Of a stretch of DNA of 64,000 nucleotides, positions 1 through 7,143 are shown in pieces. A program made the translations under genes and the position numbers. Position 1 is the first letter of the stretch. Each line of letters starts with the position of its first letter. The notes below the pieces were generated by a model. That model had not been told where the DNA came from. It did not search any database and was given only the letters and a program-made list of their open reading frames with translations. The DNA is from an uncultured Acidiferrobacteraceae bacterium (GTDB lineage Bacteria; Pseudomonadota; Gammaproteobacteria; Acidiferrobacterales; SZUA-150): contig CAJVXY010000002.1 in NCBI GenBank assembly GCA_913009895.1, positions 29,279 to 93,278 on the forward strand, written 5' to 3'.

Positions 1-1
1 T

Positions 2-319
2 TTCCTGACTGCGTTTATCTCCGTGCATATTTTCGGATTGTTCGGTGCTGTTATTGTGGGCTCTTTGCTGGCATTAATTCACTTCAAGTGGAGTAATATT
101 CGTCCGGACATTACTTTTAAAGAAAACATACTGACGATTTATGGCAGTCTTTATTATGGATCACTGCCATACATTGAAAGCGCCATTATAAAAGCATCAG
201 AAAGTGGCGCCAGGTTTGAGATTGATTTACGAAATATTACCTATATGGATGCTGAAGGGGAGCGATGGCTGCGGGATATGTTGGAAAGTAGTAAGACCAA
301 TATAATACTGAGCCAGTAA
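2..319 (+). CDS. SulP-family anion transporter, C-terminal fragment (last membrane helix and STAS domain)
   Basis: The 5' end lies outside the window; the frame is already open at base 2. What remains is about 105 residues: a hydrophobic helix rich in Val, Gly and Leu (SVHIFGLFGAVIVGSLLALI), a short basic linker, then a domain with the beta-strand and helix pattern of a STAS domain. STAS features visible are the strand ILTIYGSLYYGS, the helix after it, and the stretch FEIDLRNITYMDAEG, which matches the conserved Asp-containing loop of STAS proteins. SulP proteins move sulfate, bicarbonate or other anions across the inner membrane, and the STAS part regulates them in the cytoplasm. The substrate cannot be told from this fragment. 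The gene converges on the lipoprotein remnants that follow. Confidence 0.7.
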   Translation, partial: FLTAFISVHIFGLFGAVIVGSLLALIHFKWSNIRPDITFKENILTIYGSLYYGSLPYIESAIIKASESGARFEIDLRNITYMDAEGERWLRDMLESSKTNIILSQ

Positions 320-326
320 ATCTGAA

Positions 327-631
327 TTAACGAGGACGCACCTCTACATTAACTGTATTATCTTGTTTGACAAGAAACAAAAACATCAATACCTCACCGG
401 GTTTTAAATCAGGCACTTCTGTGGGTAGTTGTACGGCGTACTCATGCGCTGGAAAATATTTGGATTTGGTATAGTTGATTCGTTCTTTCCAATGTAAGAG
501 TCTCTAAAATCTTCCTCTCGATCTGTTTCTGCTTCATACGTTCCGGAAAAACTGGCGCAACCTGACAGGGCCAGTATTAATGTTATAGATAAAAATATAC
601 GCCAGAATGGTTTTAGAGATAGGGGTTTCAG
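327..631 (-). pseudogene. Remnant of a T6SS immunity-type lipoprotein (copy 3, mosaic)
   Basis: This is a third, broken copy of the lipoprotein gene at 1154-1579. The 3' part still encodes a clear homologue of its C-terminus: YTKSKYFPAHEYAVQLP, then a KPGE segment, then the tail VEVRPR and a stop at 327-329. The 5' part encodes a lipobox-like LALSGC. At the position equivalent to the neighbour's GTG start (copy 2) there is a CTG codon at 631-629, and no ATG or GTG lies in frame. The middle of the gene is missing. In its place sits a stretch encoding REEDFRDSYI, which resembles the last residues of the DUF2235 gene (EEEYRDSYI). The N- and C-terminal parts are in different frames. This looks like a recombination scar between repeated effector-immunity units. 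Confidence 0.7.
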
Positions 632-718
632 TTGCTTATGTATGTTTGTCTCCTTTTTTCTTTTTTAAAAGTTATTTTGAATGAAAAACGTTGTCGTATG
701 ATTAACGAGGACGCTCGC

Positions 719-1146
719 CTAGTATGCAATTACCTCGACAGTCACTGTGTTATCCATTTTTATGAGAAATAAGAACATCAATTTCTCCCCAGGTTTTAAA
801 TCGGGCATTTCCCGGGGTAGTTGCACAGTGTATTCATGTATCGGCATATCTTTGTATTTTGAATAATGTACGATATCGTCGTACCAGCGATAGGTGGCGG
901 TTTTGGGAATTGTTATGTAACCCAAACCAACTGAAGATCTGCCGCGCCCTGTATTCTCACCAACAGCCCCCCCATGCCACCCCCTGGAAGACGTTGCTCG
1001 CCGAATCGAATATCAGAAATCCAGATGGCTTTTTGTTCCGTTTCCGTGGAGACCTTAACCGGGTAAGTTGTACAGCCAGTTAACGTCAGTAAAAACGTTA
1101 CTGATAAGATTAACTGCCAGTATGGTTTTCGGAAAAATAGTTTCAC
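719..1146 (-). pseudogene. T6SS immunity-type lipoprotein, copy 2, frameshifted in a poly-G tract
   Basis: The gene starts with GTG at 1146 and encodes a signal peptide with lipobox LTLTGC, then TTYPVKVSTETEQKAIW, nearly identical to copy 1. At the Met-Gly-Gly motif the coding strand has seven G residues (967-973 on plus) where copy 1 has eight. The reading frame therefore shifts and stops after 77 codons. Adding one G restores a full-length homologue running through GYITIPKTATYRW and VHYSKYKDMPIHEYTVQLP to the C-terminus. The 3' end also carries a 17-bp insertion, so the ancestral VRPR tail is out of frame and the protein would end VEVIAY. The copy may be a pseudogene, a phase-variable gene or a homopolymer sequencing error. 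The 17-bp insertion favours real decay. Confidence 0.7.
967..973 (-). repeat. Poly-G tract (7 G on the coding strand) at the frameshift of lipoprotein copy 2
   Basis: The tract is G7 here. The matching tract in the intact neighbour is G8 at 1399-1406. The flanking codons are the same in both copies, so the one-base difference is exactly the lesion that breaks copy 2. Tracts of this kind slip during replication and are also error-prone in sequencing. Confidence 0.85.
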
Positions 1147-1153
1147 GTGATAA

Positions 1154-1579
1154 TTAGCGCGGACGTACTTCTAACGTTATCGTATTATCTTCTTTAATAA
1201 GGAACAAAAACATCAGTACCTCTCCAGGTTTTAACTCTGGCATTTCCGTGGGTAGTTGCACGGTGTATTCATGCACTGGAAAATATTTGGATTTGGTGTA
1301 ATGGGCGCTTTTTTTCCAACGATAGGTGGCGGTTTTGGGAATGGTTATGTATCCCATTCCCACAGATTTTCTGCCGCGCCCGGTATTTTTACCAACAGCC
1401 CCCCCCATGCTGCCCCCAGGAAGACGATACTTGCCGAATTGTATATACTGAACCCAGATGGCTTTTTGTTCTGTTTCGGTAGATACCTGAACCGGGTAGG
1501 TTGTGCAACCTGCTAAGGCCAGTAAAAACGTAGCTGACAAGAGAAATTGCCAGAATTGATTCTGATGCACGTGTTTCAT
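1154..1579 (-). CDS. Predicted T6SS immunity lipoprotein, DUF3304-like (copy 1, intact)
   Basis: The protein is about 141 residues. The start chosen is the ATG at 1579 (MKHVHQNQFW), four bases after the effector stop; longer versions would run back into the effector gene. It has a signal peptide ending in a lipobox (LALAGC), so it should be a periplasm-facing lipoprotein. The body holds a Gly-rich turn (LPGGSMGG), an IPKTATYRW strand and a C-terminal VHEYTVQLP ... KPGE ... VRPR segment. This layout recalls DUF3304 lipoproteins found beside T6SS lipases, but the family call is from pattern only. It lies directly downstream of a DUF2235 lipase gene on the same strand, with two degraded copies behind it. 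Known Tli1-type immunity proteins of Tle1 lipases are also periplasmic lipoproteins and are often duplicated. The immunity role is inferred from this context. Confidence 0.7.
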   Translation of the reverse strand: MKHVHQNQFWQFLLSATFLLALAGCTTYPVQVSTETEQKAIWVQYIQFGKYRLPGGSMGGAVGKNTGRGRKSVGMGYITIPKTATYRWKKSAHYTKSKYFPVHEYTVQLPTEMPELKPGEVLMFLFLIKEDNTITLEVRPR

Positions 1580-1583
1580 GCGC

Positions 1584-2870
1584 CTATATATATGAGTCTC
1601 TATATTCTTCCTCTTTCCTCTCTTCATAGTCTTCCCATAACTGTGGATTTGGAGCGGAAAAGAAGATATCACGGGTCCCGCCATTATCTTCAACGCTGAT
1701 TCCTATTTTATCGATGAAATACCGGGAATCGCGAATATATTTGGAGTTCATGGCCTCGTTAAACGGCATGCCGGATTTATTCTGGTCGTAAAAGGCCTGT
1801 ACCTGGGGTTCAATTTTTATGCTTTTTTCAAAGCGATCATGTTCTTCCCAGGGCTTAACATTGATGCCTGTTTTAACCATTTCGTCATGCATGTATTTCA
1901 AGGGTATGCGGGAGAGGTGGTTGGATTTTTCTGTTTGCTCTCTTAGATAATAATCTTCATCAATATTTTCAGATTGGTTATAGATGGTGTCATCGGTGAG
2001 ATTTTTGTCTTTTTCGTAATTCATATTTTTTTCAGGGATGTTCGTCAGTCTCATGATTGTTTTACCCGTGGCATCTTGTGCTCGCACCAGGCGTTCTTTA
2101 TACCAGCCTTCGCTGCGATAGGCCCGGTAGGCATAACCCCCGCCCACATCCGAGTGGGCACCGGGGAATGATTTTTCCAGGCAATTTCCAGGTAGGGACT
2201 CACTCTTATTTTTTTTGATACTGGTTAGGTCAAACAAACCACGTTTTTCATGCTCGGCAGTGAGGTGTACCGTGCGTTTTACAAAATCACGGTCGAGATG
2301 GTAGTCCATGCCTGCATCATATTTGTTGCCGGGCATGCCAAACGAACCCACAGTATCAAAAATCCCCAGGAAACGAAGCTCAATATCATGAAAACCACCA
2401 TTGAGTTTGTTAGGAATTTTCAGGTATTTAACCATATTGACAAAATGACGGGCCGAGGCTGCGCCACGACTGAATCCGAAAACATCGAGATATTTTTTTT
2501 TGCGGTAAATATTTTCTTTACGATTAAAGTGGTCAGCCACCGCATTGTATGATTCATTGATACGGCTCTCAGCGCCGGCGCCAGTCATTCCACCAAGGGC
2601 TAGCGTGCCCAATGTAGAACCGACACCGATGTTGTAATAGAAGTCATTATTTTTACACTCAATACCTTCTTTATTGGTATAGGCATCAAGTTTATAAAAA
2701 TCATATAATTTGGCGATATTACTTTCATTACCGCCGGGAATATCTTTGGCCATATTATTGCCAGTACCATCAAAAAACACACCAAAACAGGTGCCGCCAC
2801 TGTAAACAGGAATTTTATTTGATTTGCCCTGTTTAATACTGGCAGTGGATTTAATTAAGTTGTCTGCCAT
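1584..2870 (-). CDS. DUF2235 alpha/beta-hydrolase, Tle1-like T6SS phospholipase effector
   Basis: The protein has 428 residues. It carries the DUF2235 start signature FFDGTGNN near residues 32-39, the nucleophile motif GFSRG at 132-136 (Ser134), an IFDTVGS motif (Asp172) and FPGAHSDVGGGY (His239). Together these give a Ser-Asp-His triad with the order and spacing of Tle1 lipases. Tle1 enzymes are phospholipases delivered to the periplasm of target cells, where they hydrolyse membrane phospholipids. It is shorter than many Tle1 proteins, with little after residue 300 beyond an acidic, Glu-rich tail. No secretion signal is present, as expected for VgrG-loaded cargo. It follows the vgrG gene by 9 bp and precedes the immunity-type lipoproteins by 4 bp, so all are probably one operon. 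Whether it is PLA1 or PLA2 cannot be read from the sequence. Confidence 0.85.
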   Translation of the reverse strand: MADNLIKSTASIKQGKSNKIPVYSGGTCFGVFFDGTGNNMAKDIPGGNESNIAKLYDFYKLDAYTNKEGIECKNNDFYYNIGVGSTLGTLALGGMTGAGAESRINESYNAVADHFNRKENIYRKKKYLDVFGFSRGAASARHFVNMVKYLKIPNKLNGGFHDIELRFLGIFDTVGSFGMPGNKYDAGMDYHLDRDFVKRTVHLTAEHEKRGLFDLTSIKKNKSESLPGNCLEKSFPGAHSDVGGGYAYRAYRSEGWYKERLVRAQDATGKTIMRLTNIPEKNMNYEKDKNLTDDTIYNQSENIDEDYYLREQTEKSNHLSRIPLKYMHDEMVKTGINVKPWEEHDRFEKSIKIEPQVQAFYDQNKSGMPFNEAMNSKYIRDSRYFIDKIGISVEDNGGTRDIFFSAPNPQLWEDYEERKEEEYRDSYI

Positions 2871-2879
2871 GTTTGTTTC

Positions 2880-5849
2880 CTAGTCGACAGGTTTCAGGTC
2901 GGCGATATCCAGCTCGATTTCATTGTCCAGAATTTCCAGCATGTATTTTGCTTTCGGGTTAGTGCAACGAATGAAGGCCGTGCCATTTTCATCGGTTTTA
3001 CCTTGACGAATGACTTTGCCATCCCGTTTTAATTTGAATTTTTCATTGGGGTGGGGCGTGCTGTCAGAATCCGAACCATCACAAATTTCAAGCTCATAGG
3101 TGGCTGGCATCAGTAACAGCGGCGAGGTGGCCGGTTCACCATTTTCCATGCCTACGACGAATACGTATTTTAATGCGCCTTCATCACCACTCTTGATGTC
3201 CTGGTCAAGATCTTTCTCGGCATCGTCAACGCTCCGGGACCACGGGAAAGCATAGTTACCCGGCCCTTGCGAGAGCGTAATAGATTTTTTCTCGATTTCC
3301 TGTTGTTCGCCATTATCATCAATTTCGTAAACTGCCAGGGTTGCCTTGTCTCCGGCTACGCATTCTTTAGCTTTAAATAGTTGTTTAACTTCCTGACCCG
3401 GTTTAAAACGTTCCTGGCTCCACTTAAGATTAGTAAAATTTTCATGGACCCGGGTGGGCGCAGCTACCTCAGTCTTCTTGACCACATCCGGCTGACTACC
3501 ACCACCTTCCTCTGCAAAAACCAGGTCAAAGGTATTGGCGATGACAATATCTTTTTCTTCAATTTTGCCGTCCTGGATCGTGTTTTGCCTGACCTCACCC
3601 AGGTCGGTGGTGAGTGTGTATTCAGCGCCGTCGTTGAGCGTTAAGTGATCTGGCAAAGATTCAATAAACTCATCGGTCATCTCGAGCATCAGGTCCTGGG
3701 TTGTGGGTTCTGCATTTTCGGTTTCAATCCAGGGTAACTGCCCTGGATCCAGGGCGGCGAGTGGACTGGCATTTAAGCTCGGGGCACCACCAATGTTGTA
3801 ACTGGTATTGCCATTAAAAGTAGTGCCGCTGGCACCGTTGAGGGTGACTTTTTTGCCATAGAGCTTGACGTTGCCCCCGGAATCAATTTCAAGGCCGCCG
3901 CCATTCTGGCCGATTTTTATGGTACCGCCACCCTTGCCCGTGATTGCCAGTTTATTGGGTGATTGAATGACCAGGCTACTATTCTCGACACTAATGATTT
4001 GATCGCCCTGCTTGATGGTCAGGCGGGTATTTTTTTGCGCGCGCCAGGTGGTAATTTTTTCTGCCCGATGTTCAATATTTTCTTTGGCATAGTGTTTTAC
4101 ATTTTTTTTAGCGGTGTGCACATGGTCAGTGGCGGCCTGGGCGTATATGTCTTTATTTTTTGTCGTCAGGCTTGACTGGTTTTCTACTAATTCGGTGCGA
4201 TCATTGTCGTGGGTTTGGGTGATGGTATCACCGGCATCAATGAGCATGGTTTTTTTAGCATAAACAGCGAGGGCGCCGTAGGTACAGGCCAGTCGTATCT
4301 TATGACCCTCACTGTTGGCATCGAGTCGAAATAAATTAAATGGTTCGTCAACATCGCCCTGTTTTAATTCAATTTTTTCCTGATCCGTTGTGTCATCCAG
4401 CAACCATTCATTGTCCGACGCGGTGCGCATTCGATTTTGTGCCGGGTTGTCACTGTTGATTGGGCTGGGTGTTTCCGGGTTTGGCAGGGTGCCCAGGATC
4501 ACCGGGCGATCCGGATCACCATCGATAGAACCCCAAAGCACCTCGGCGCCACCGGTTAGCGGCATGTGCAAACCCGTCGCCGTGCCACTGTCACCAGGAC
4601 CACCTGCGTAGCTTTGTGCTTTACGAATAAAAGGGGTTGCCTGTGTCGGTTGGCTTGGTTCGAGATCAAATACATTACGCAAACGGAGACGGCCCCATTC
4701 ATCGAGCAGGGCATAATCACCATCGTTTTCAACACGAGCAGTGTAGACCGTGGGCAGGATTGGTTTGGGCACTGCCGGTGGCCGAAATGGTGTTTCCCTG
4801 CTAATGAGTTTGACAGAATTGGTATAGCTTAAGTCGGTACCATCGCCTTCGATTTCAGCACCGGCACGTTGAATGATTTTATGGCTCATTTCGACTACAA
4901 TATAATCACCGGAATACTGGGTTAAGTCAGGGTGTTCGAAGGAAAAGGCCATGCCAGGCGCAAGTGATGCCACGCTACCATCCAGCAAATACTGATTTGA
5001 TGCCACCGCATTGCGTTCGTTTTCCGTCTGGGCACGGGTGTTCGCAGTTTCCATTAAAGTTTGGCCAGAACCATAAATAACATCCGTATTGCTGGCATTT
5101 TTGGCAGGTACATCACCGGCCAACAGGCGAATATGTGGCGTCATGTCATTCCAGTCATGGAGAGTGGTTCGCCTGGGGCGGCTGCCAGTGGTTTTACCAA
5201 AACGATGAAAACAGGCCTGGGCCCGTTTTGATCCGGATTCGGTTCCCGTTGGCGGGATCAGTGGAATAGCCCCCAGGTCAACATAGGGGAAATGACTATT
5301 GTGGTCTGTGAAATGAATAATGTCCTGGCCACTTTCGTTATCAAACCAATAACTAATACCGTTGTCACTAAGCAGGCGCTGAACAAAATCAAGGTCAGTC
5401 TCTTTATATTGAACGGTGTAAGGCTGTACCTGATAATTCCGGGTCAGTTGCCACTGGATATCGGCCTGGTCGAAATTGTGCCGTGCCAGGGTCGCGTTAA
5501 CCATATCAACGGCACTCATACCCTGGATGACGCGATGATCGGTTTGCTGACTGAGAGACCAGAAGCGGGGTCGCAGGGTTACCTCGATGCGCAATTTATT
5601 TTTTGCATTTAACCCCTTTTCTTCAGCTTTGGTGATAATACCGGCCCAGTAATGAGCGCCATCATCGCTGTCGATTGCCTGGCACGAAGCCGTGCTACCC
5701 AGAAAATCACCTGGACTTGTGCCGGGATCAGTTAAAAAGAGAATCCTGGCGGTAAAACACGCCGAGATCGAATCTGTGGCATGCAGGCTGATCGCCGTGT
5801 GTTTGGTGCCAGCAATTACCAGATGAATTTTCGAAGATGCGGCGTCCAT
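2880..5849 (-). CDS. vgrG: VgrG spike protein with C-terminal transthyretin-like extension
   Basis: The protein has 989 residues. Residues 1 to about 560 match the VgrG core: gp27-like and gp5-like parts, the segment TDLDFVQRLLSDNGISYWF, and PVILGTLPNPETPSPINSDN before the DUF2345 region. A repetitive needle of beta-strands follows, with a GGGTIKIGQNGGGLEIDSGG turn near residues 640-660. Beyond about residue 700 there is an extension of nearly 290 residues, ending in a module that reads like a transthyretin fold (FKLKRDGKVIRQGKTDENG). In enteroaggregative E. coli a VgrG of this plan carries Tle1 through its TTR end. Here the next gene is a Tle1-like lipase, so the same role is likely. It is transcribed away from the core T6SS cluster and is distinct from the VgrG at 26185. 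Confidence 0.93.
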   Translation of the reverse strand: MDAASSKIHLVIAGTKHTAISLHATDSISACFTARILFLTDPGTSPGDFLGSTASCQAIDSDDGAHYWAGIITKAEEKGLNAKNKLRIEVTLRPRFWSLSQQTDHRVIQGMSAVDMVNATLARHNFDQADIQWQLTRNYQVQPYTVQYKETDLDFVQRLLSDNGISYWFDNESGQDIIHFTDHNSHFPYVDLGAIPLIPPTGTESGSKRAQACFHRFGKTTGSRPRRTTLHDWNDMTPHIRLLAGDVPAKNASNTDVIYGSGQTLMETANTRAQTENERNAVASNQYLLDGSVASLAPGMAFSFEHPDLTQYSGDYIVVEMSHKIIQRAGAEIEGDGTDLSYTNSVKLISRETPFRPPAVPKPILPTVYTARVENDGDYALLDEWGRLRLRNVFDLEPSQPTQATPFIRKAQSYAGGPGDSGTATGLHMPLTGGAEVLWGSIDGDPDRPVILGTLPNPETPSPINSDNPAQNRMRTASDNEWLLDDTTDQEKIELKQGDVDEPFNLFRLDANSEGHKIRLACTYGALAVYAKKTMLIDAGDTITQTHDNDRTELVENQSSLTTKNKDIYAQAATDHVHTAKKNVKHYAKENIEHRAEKITTWRAQKNTRLTIKQGDQIISVENSSLVIQSPNKLAITGKGGGTIKIGQNGGGLEIDSGGNVKLYGKKVTLNGASGTTFNGNTSYNIGGAPSLNASPLAALDPGQLPWIETENAEPTTQDLMLEMTDEFIESLPDHLTLNDGAEYTLTTDLGEVRQNTIQDGKIEEKDIVIANTFDLVFAEEGGGSQPDVVKKTEVAAPTRVHENFTNLKWSQERFKPGQEVKQLFKAKECVAGDKATLAVYEIDDNGEQQEIEKKSITLSQGPGNYAFPWSRSVDDAEKDLDQDIKSGDEGALKYVFVVGMENGEPATSPLLLMPATYELEICDGSDSDSTPHPNEKFKLKRDGKVIRQGKTDENGTAFIRCTNPKAKYMLEILDNEIELDIADLKPVD

Positions 5850-6146
5850 GCGGGTTTGAATGTATTTTATGCCTTTTTTAATGATTTAGAGTTATTGGGG
5901 CGCAAGATTTACTGGTAGTTAACTTGTGATCATGAATACGAAAATATTTAGTACCACAGAACTGATGATAAAAAATACTATAACATAGTGGCATGATAGG
6001 GGCGCAAGTACGATTCACGCTATGAAAAAAATAGAACTTATTTCCGGCTATCCGCAATAATTTCTTGAACTGTCATACCTTCAATGTTTCAATCGGTGCC
6101 CGAACCTAGATTAAAACCATAACATTAATACACAAATAGACCAATC
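5850..6146. other. Divergent intergenic region between vgrG (minus) and the outer-membrane-type gene (plus)
   Basis: These 297 bases have no convincing gene. They should hold promoters for both directions. A 10-bp direct repeat, GGGGCGCAAG, occurs at 5897-5906 and 5999-6008. The second copy lies just after TGGCATG, giving a GG-N10-GC arrangement (5991-6004) that weakly resembles a sigma-54 promoter facing right. The -12 half is poor (GGGC instead of TTGC), so this is only a hint. Confidence 0.4.
5897..6008. repeat. Pair of 10-bp direct repeats GGGGCGCAAG
   Basis: The identical 10-mer is at 5897-5906 and 5999-6008, about 102 bp apart, in the divergent promoter region between vgrG and the next gene. 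It could be a regulator-binding pair or chance. No partner copies were noticed upstream of the core cluster. Confidence 0.4.
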
Positions 6147-6761
6147 ATGAACATAAAAACAGGCAAGGCTGAGCTCCATACCTATATACTCTTAACGCTA
6201 ATCACGACAATCCTCTTTTTACCTGTCATCGCCAAGGGCGAGTCAGAAGCCAAGCGATCTCTTCGTTATGGCTTAATGGTCGGTACTTCAAGTATGAAAG
6301 TTGATGATCCTGACGGCAAAACAGCTTCAACCACAGAATTCAGCTTTCCAAATGTATTGCTGGTTAGTGATTTGACCCGGGACAAGCGTTTATTTATCAA
6401 TATGTTTGGCCAATCCGGCACGTTGGATGCCAGTAGCACTGAAATTGGCCAGGATATAACACGAATTGGTGCCACGGGCATGTTGCAGTTTGCATTCTTT
6501 GATAAAGCCGTGTGGCTGGGTGCAGGCCTGGGTGTGGTTCAGGAAAAATTCGAATCACGTCATCGGGTAGATGATCAGGGATTTTTGATTCCGGGTTCTG
6601 AGCTGAAGGACAGGACCGAGATAGCGGTTCCCTTCCTGGTCGGGGTATCAACACAATATTCCATCAACCGGGATCTGGATATCGGGCTGCATTTGCAATA
6701 CGAAGCGCCTTTACGGGGAGATATTAATGTCCTGTCTGCCTATGCGTATCTTTTGTATTAA
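6147..6761 (+). CDS. Small exported protein, outer-membrane beta-barrel type
   Basis: The protein has 204 residues. The N-terminal segment ILLTLITTILFLPVIAKGES is a probable signal peptide cut after the Ala-Lys-Gly region. The rest alternates polar and hydrophobic residues in strands such as RYGLMVGTSSM, AVWLGAGLGVV and DIGLHLQYEAPL, and it ends in tyrosine (YAYLLY), as outer-membrane barrels commonly do. No specific family is recognised. It stands alone between the orphan VgrG-lipase module and the core T6SS operon, with about 300-380 bp of non-coding DNA on either side. A role in the T6SS or its protection is possible by position only. Another reading is an ordinary small porin-like protein unrelated to the system. 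Confidence 0.65.
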   Translation: MNIKTGKAELHTYILLTLITTILFLPVIAKGESEAKRSLRYGLMVGTSSMKVDDPDGKTASTTEFSFPNVLLVSDLTRDKRLFINMFGQSGTLDASSTEIGQDITRIGATGMLQFAFFDKAVWLGAGLGVVQEKFESRHRVDDQGFLIPGSELKDRTEIAVPFLVGVSTQYSINRDLDIGLHLQYEAPLRGDINVLSAYAYLLY

Positions 6762-7143
6762 TCTTGATCGGGTTTAACTGATATTATACTAATTTAAATA
6801 AGGTTAATAATGTCCGGATGCAAGTTAGACTTTTTTAATTTTGCATGAACCTCCGCTTATCCCCTAAAGTCGACCATTCATCGTGACTATTCCTTCCAGG
6901 CAGTCGCTTGGTGTATTTCGTTAGTCCATGTGTTGTTTTGCCTACCCTGCGAGTGATATATTGACTAATCCACGTTCTGGTCAGTAAATATTCGGATCCG
7001 GGCAGTTTTGGTTTAAGGGGCGGGGTACTGCGACTTACCTGTATAGGTTGGTACGTTATTTTTTTTACCACCGAGTAATGGTGGGCTCTCCCCAGGTGAA
7101 GGCCGACTTTTTCGGTCCAACAAGGAATTAGTCAAAATTTAGA
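6762..7143 (+). other. Intergenic region upstream of the T6SS core operon
   Basis: These 382 bases contain no gene that can be supported. A 78-codon minus-strand frame is present, but it has no recognisable features. The region should hold the promoter of the core operon; the best -35/-10 pair seen, TTGATC-N15-TATACT at 6764-6790, is too close to the previous stop and too tightly spaced to trust. A 5-bp inverted repeat CCACC/GGTGG sits at 7068-7084 after a run of T, about 60 bp before the first gene. No clear sigma-54 site was found. Confidence 0.5.
7068..7084. promoter_or_regulatory. Short inverted repeat in the leader of the T6SS core operon
   Basis: CCACC (7068-7072), a 7-base loop and GGTGG (7080-7084) form a small hairpin or operator-like palindrome about 60 bp before the first start codon. 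A T-run precedes it rather than follows it, so it is not a plus-strand terminator. Its function is unknown. Confidence 0.3.

Noticed and set aside
1580..1693. Upstream extension of the intact lipoprotein gene into the lipase gene
   Set aside because: It would place about 38 extra residues before the signal peptide, and the ATG at 1579 gives a normal lipoprotein start right after the lipase stop.
6835..7071. 78-codon minus-strand frame in the gap before the T6SS core operon
   Set aside because: Composition is unlike a protein of this genome, there is no ribosome-binding site or known motif, and it covers the likely promoter region.
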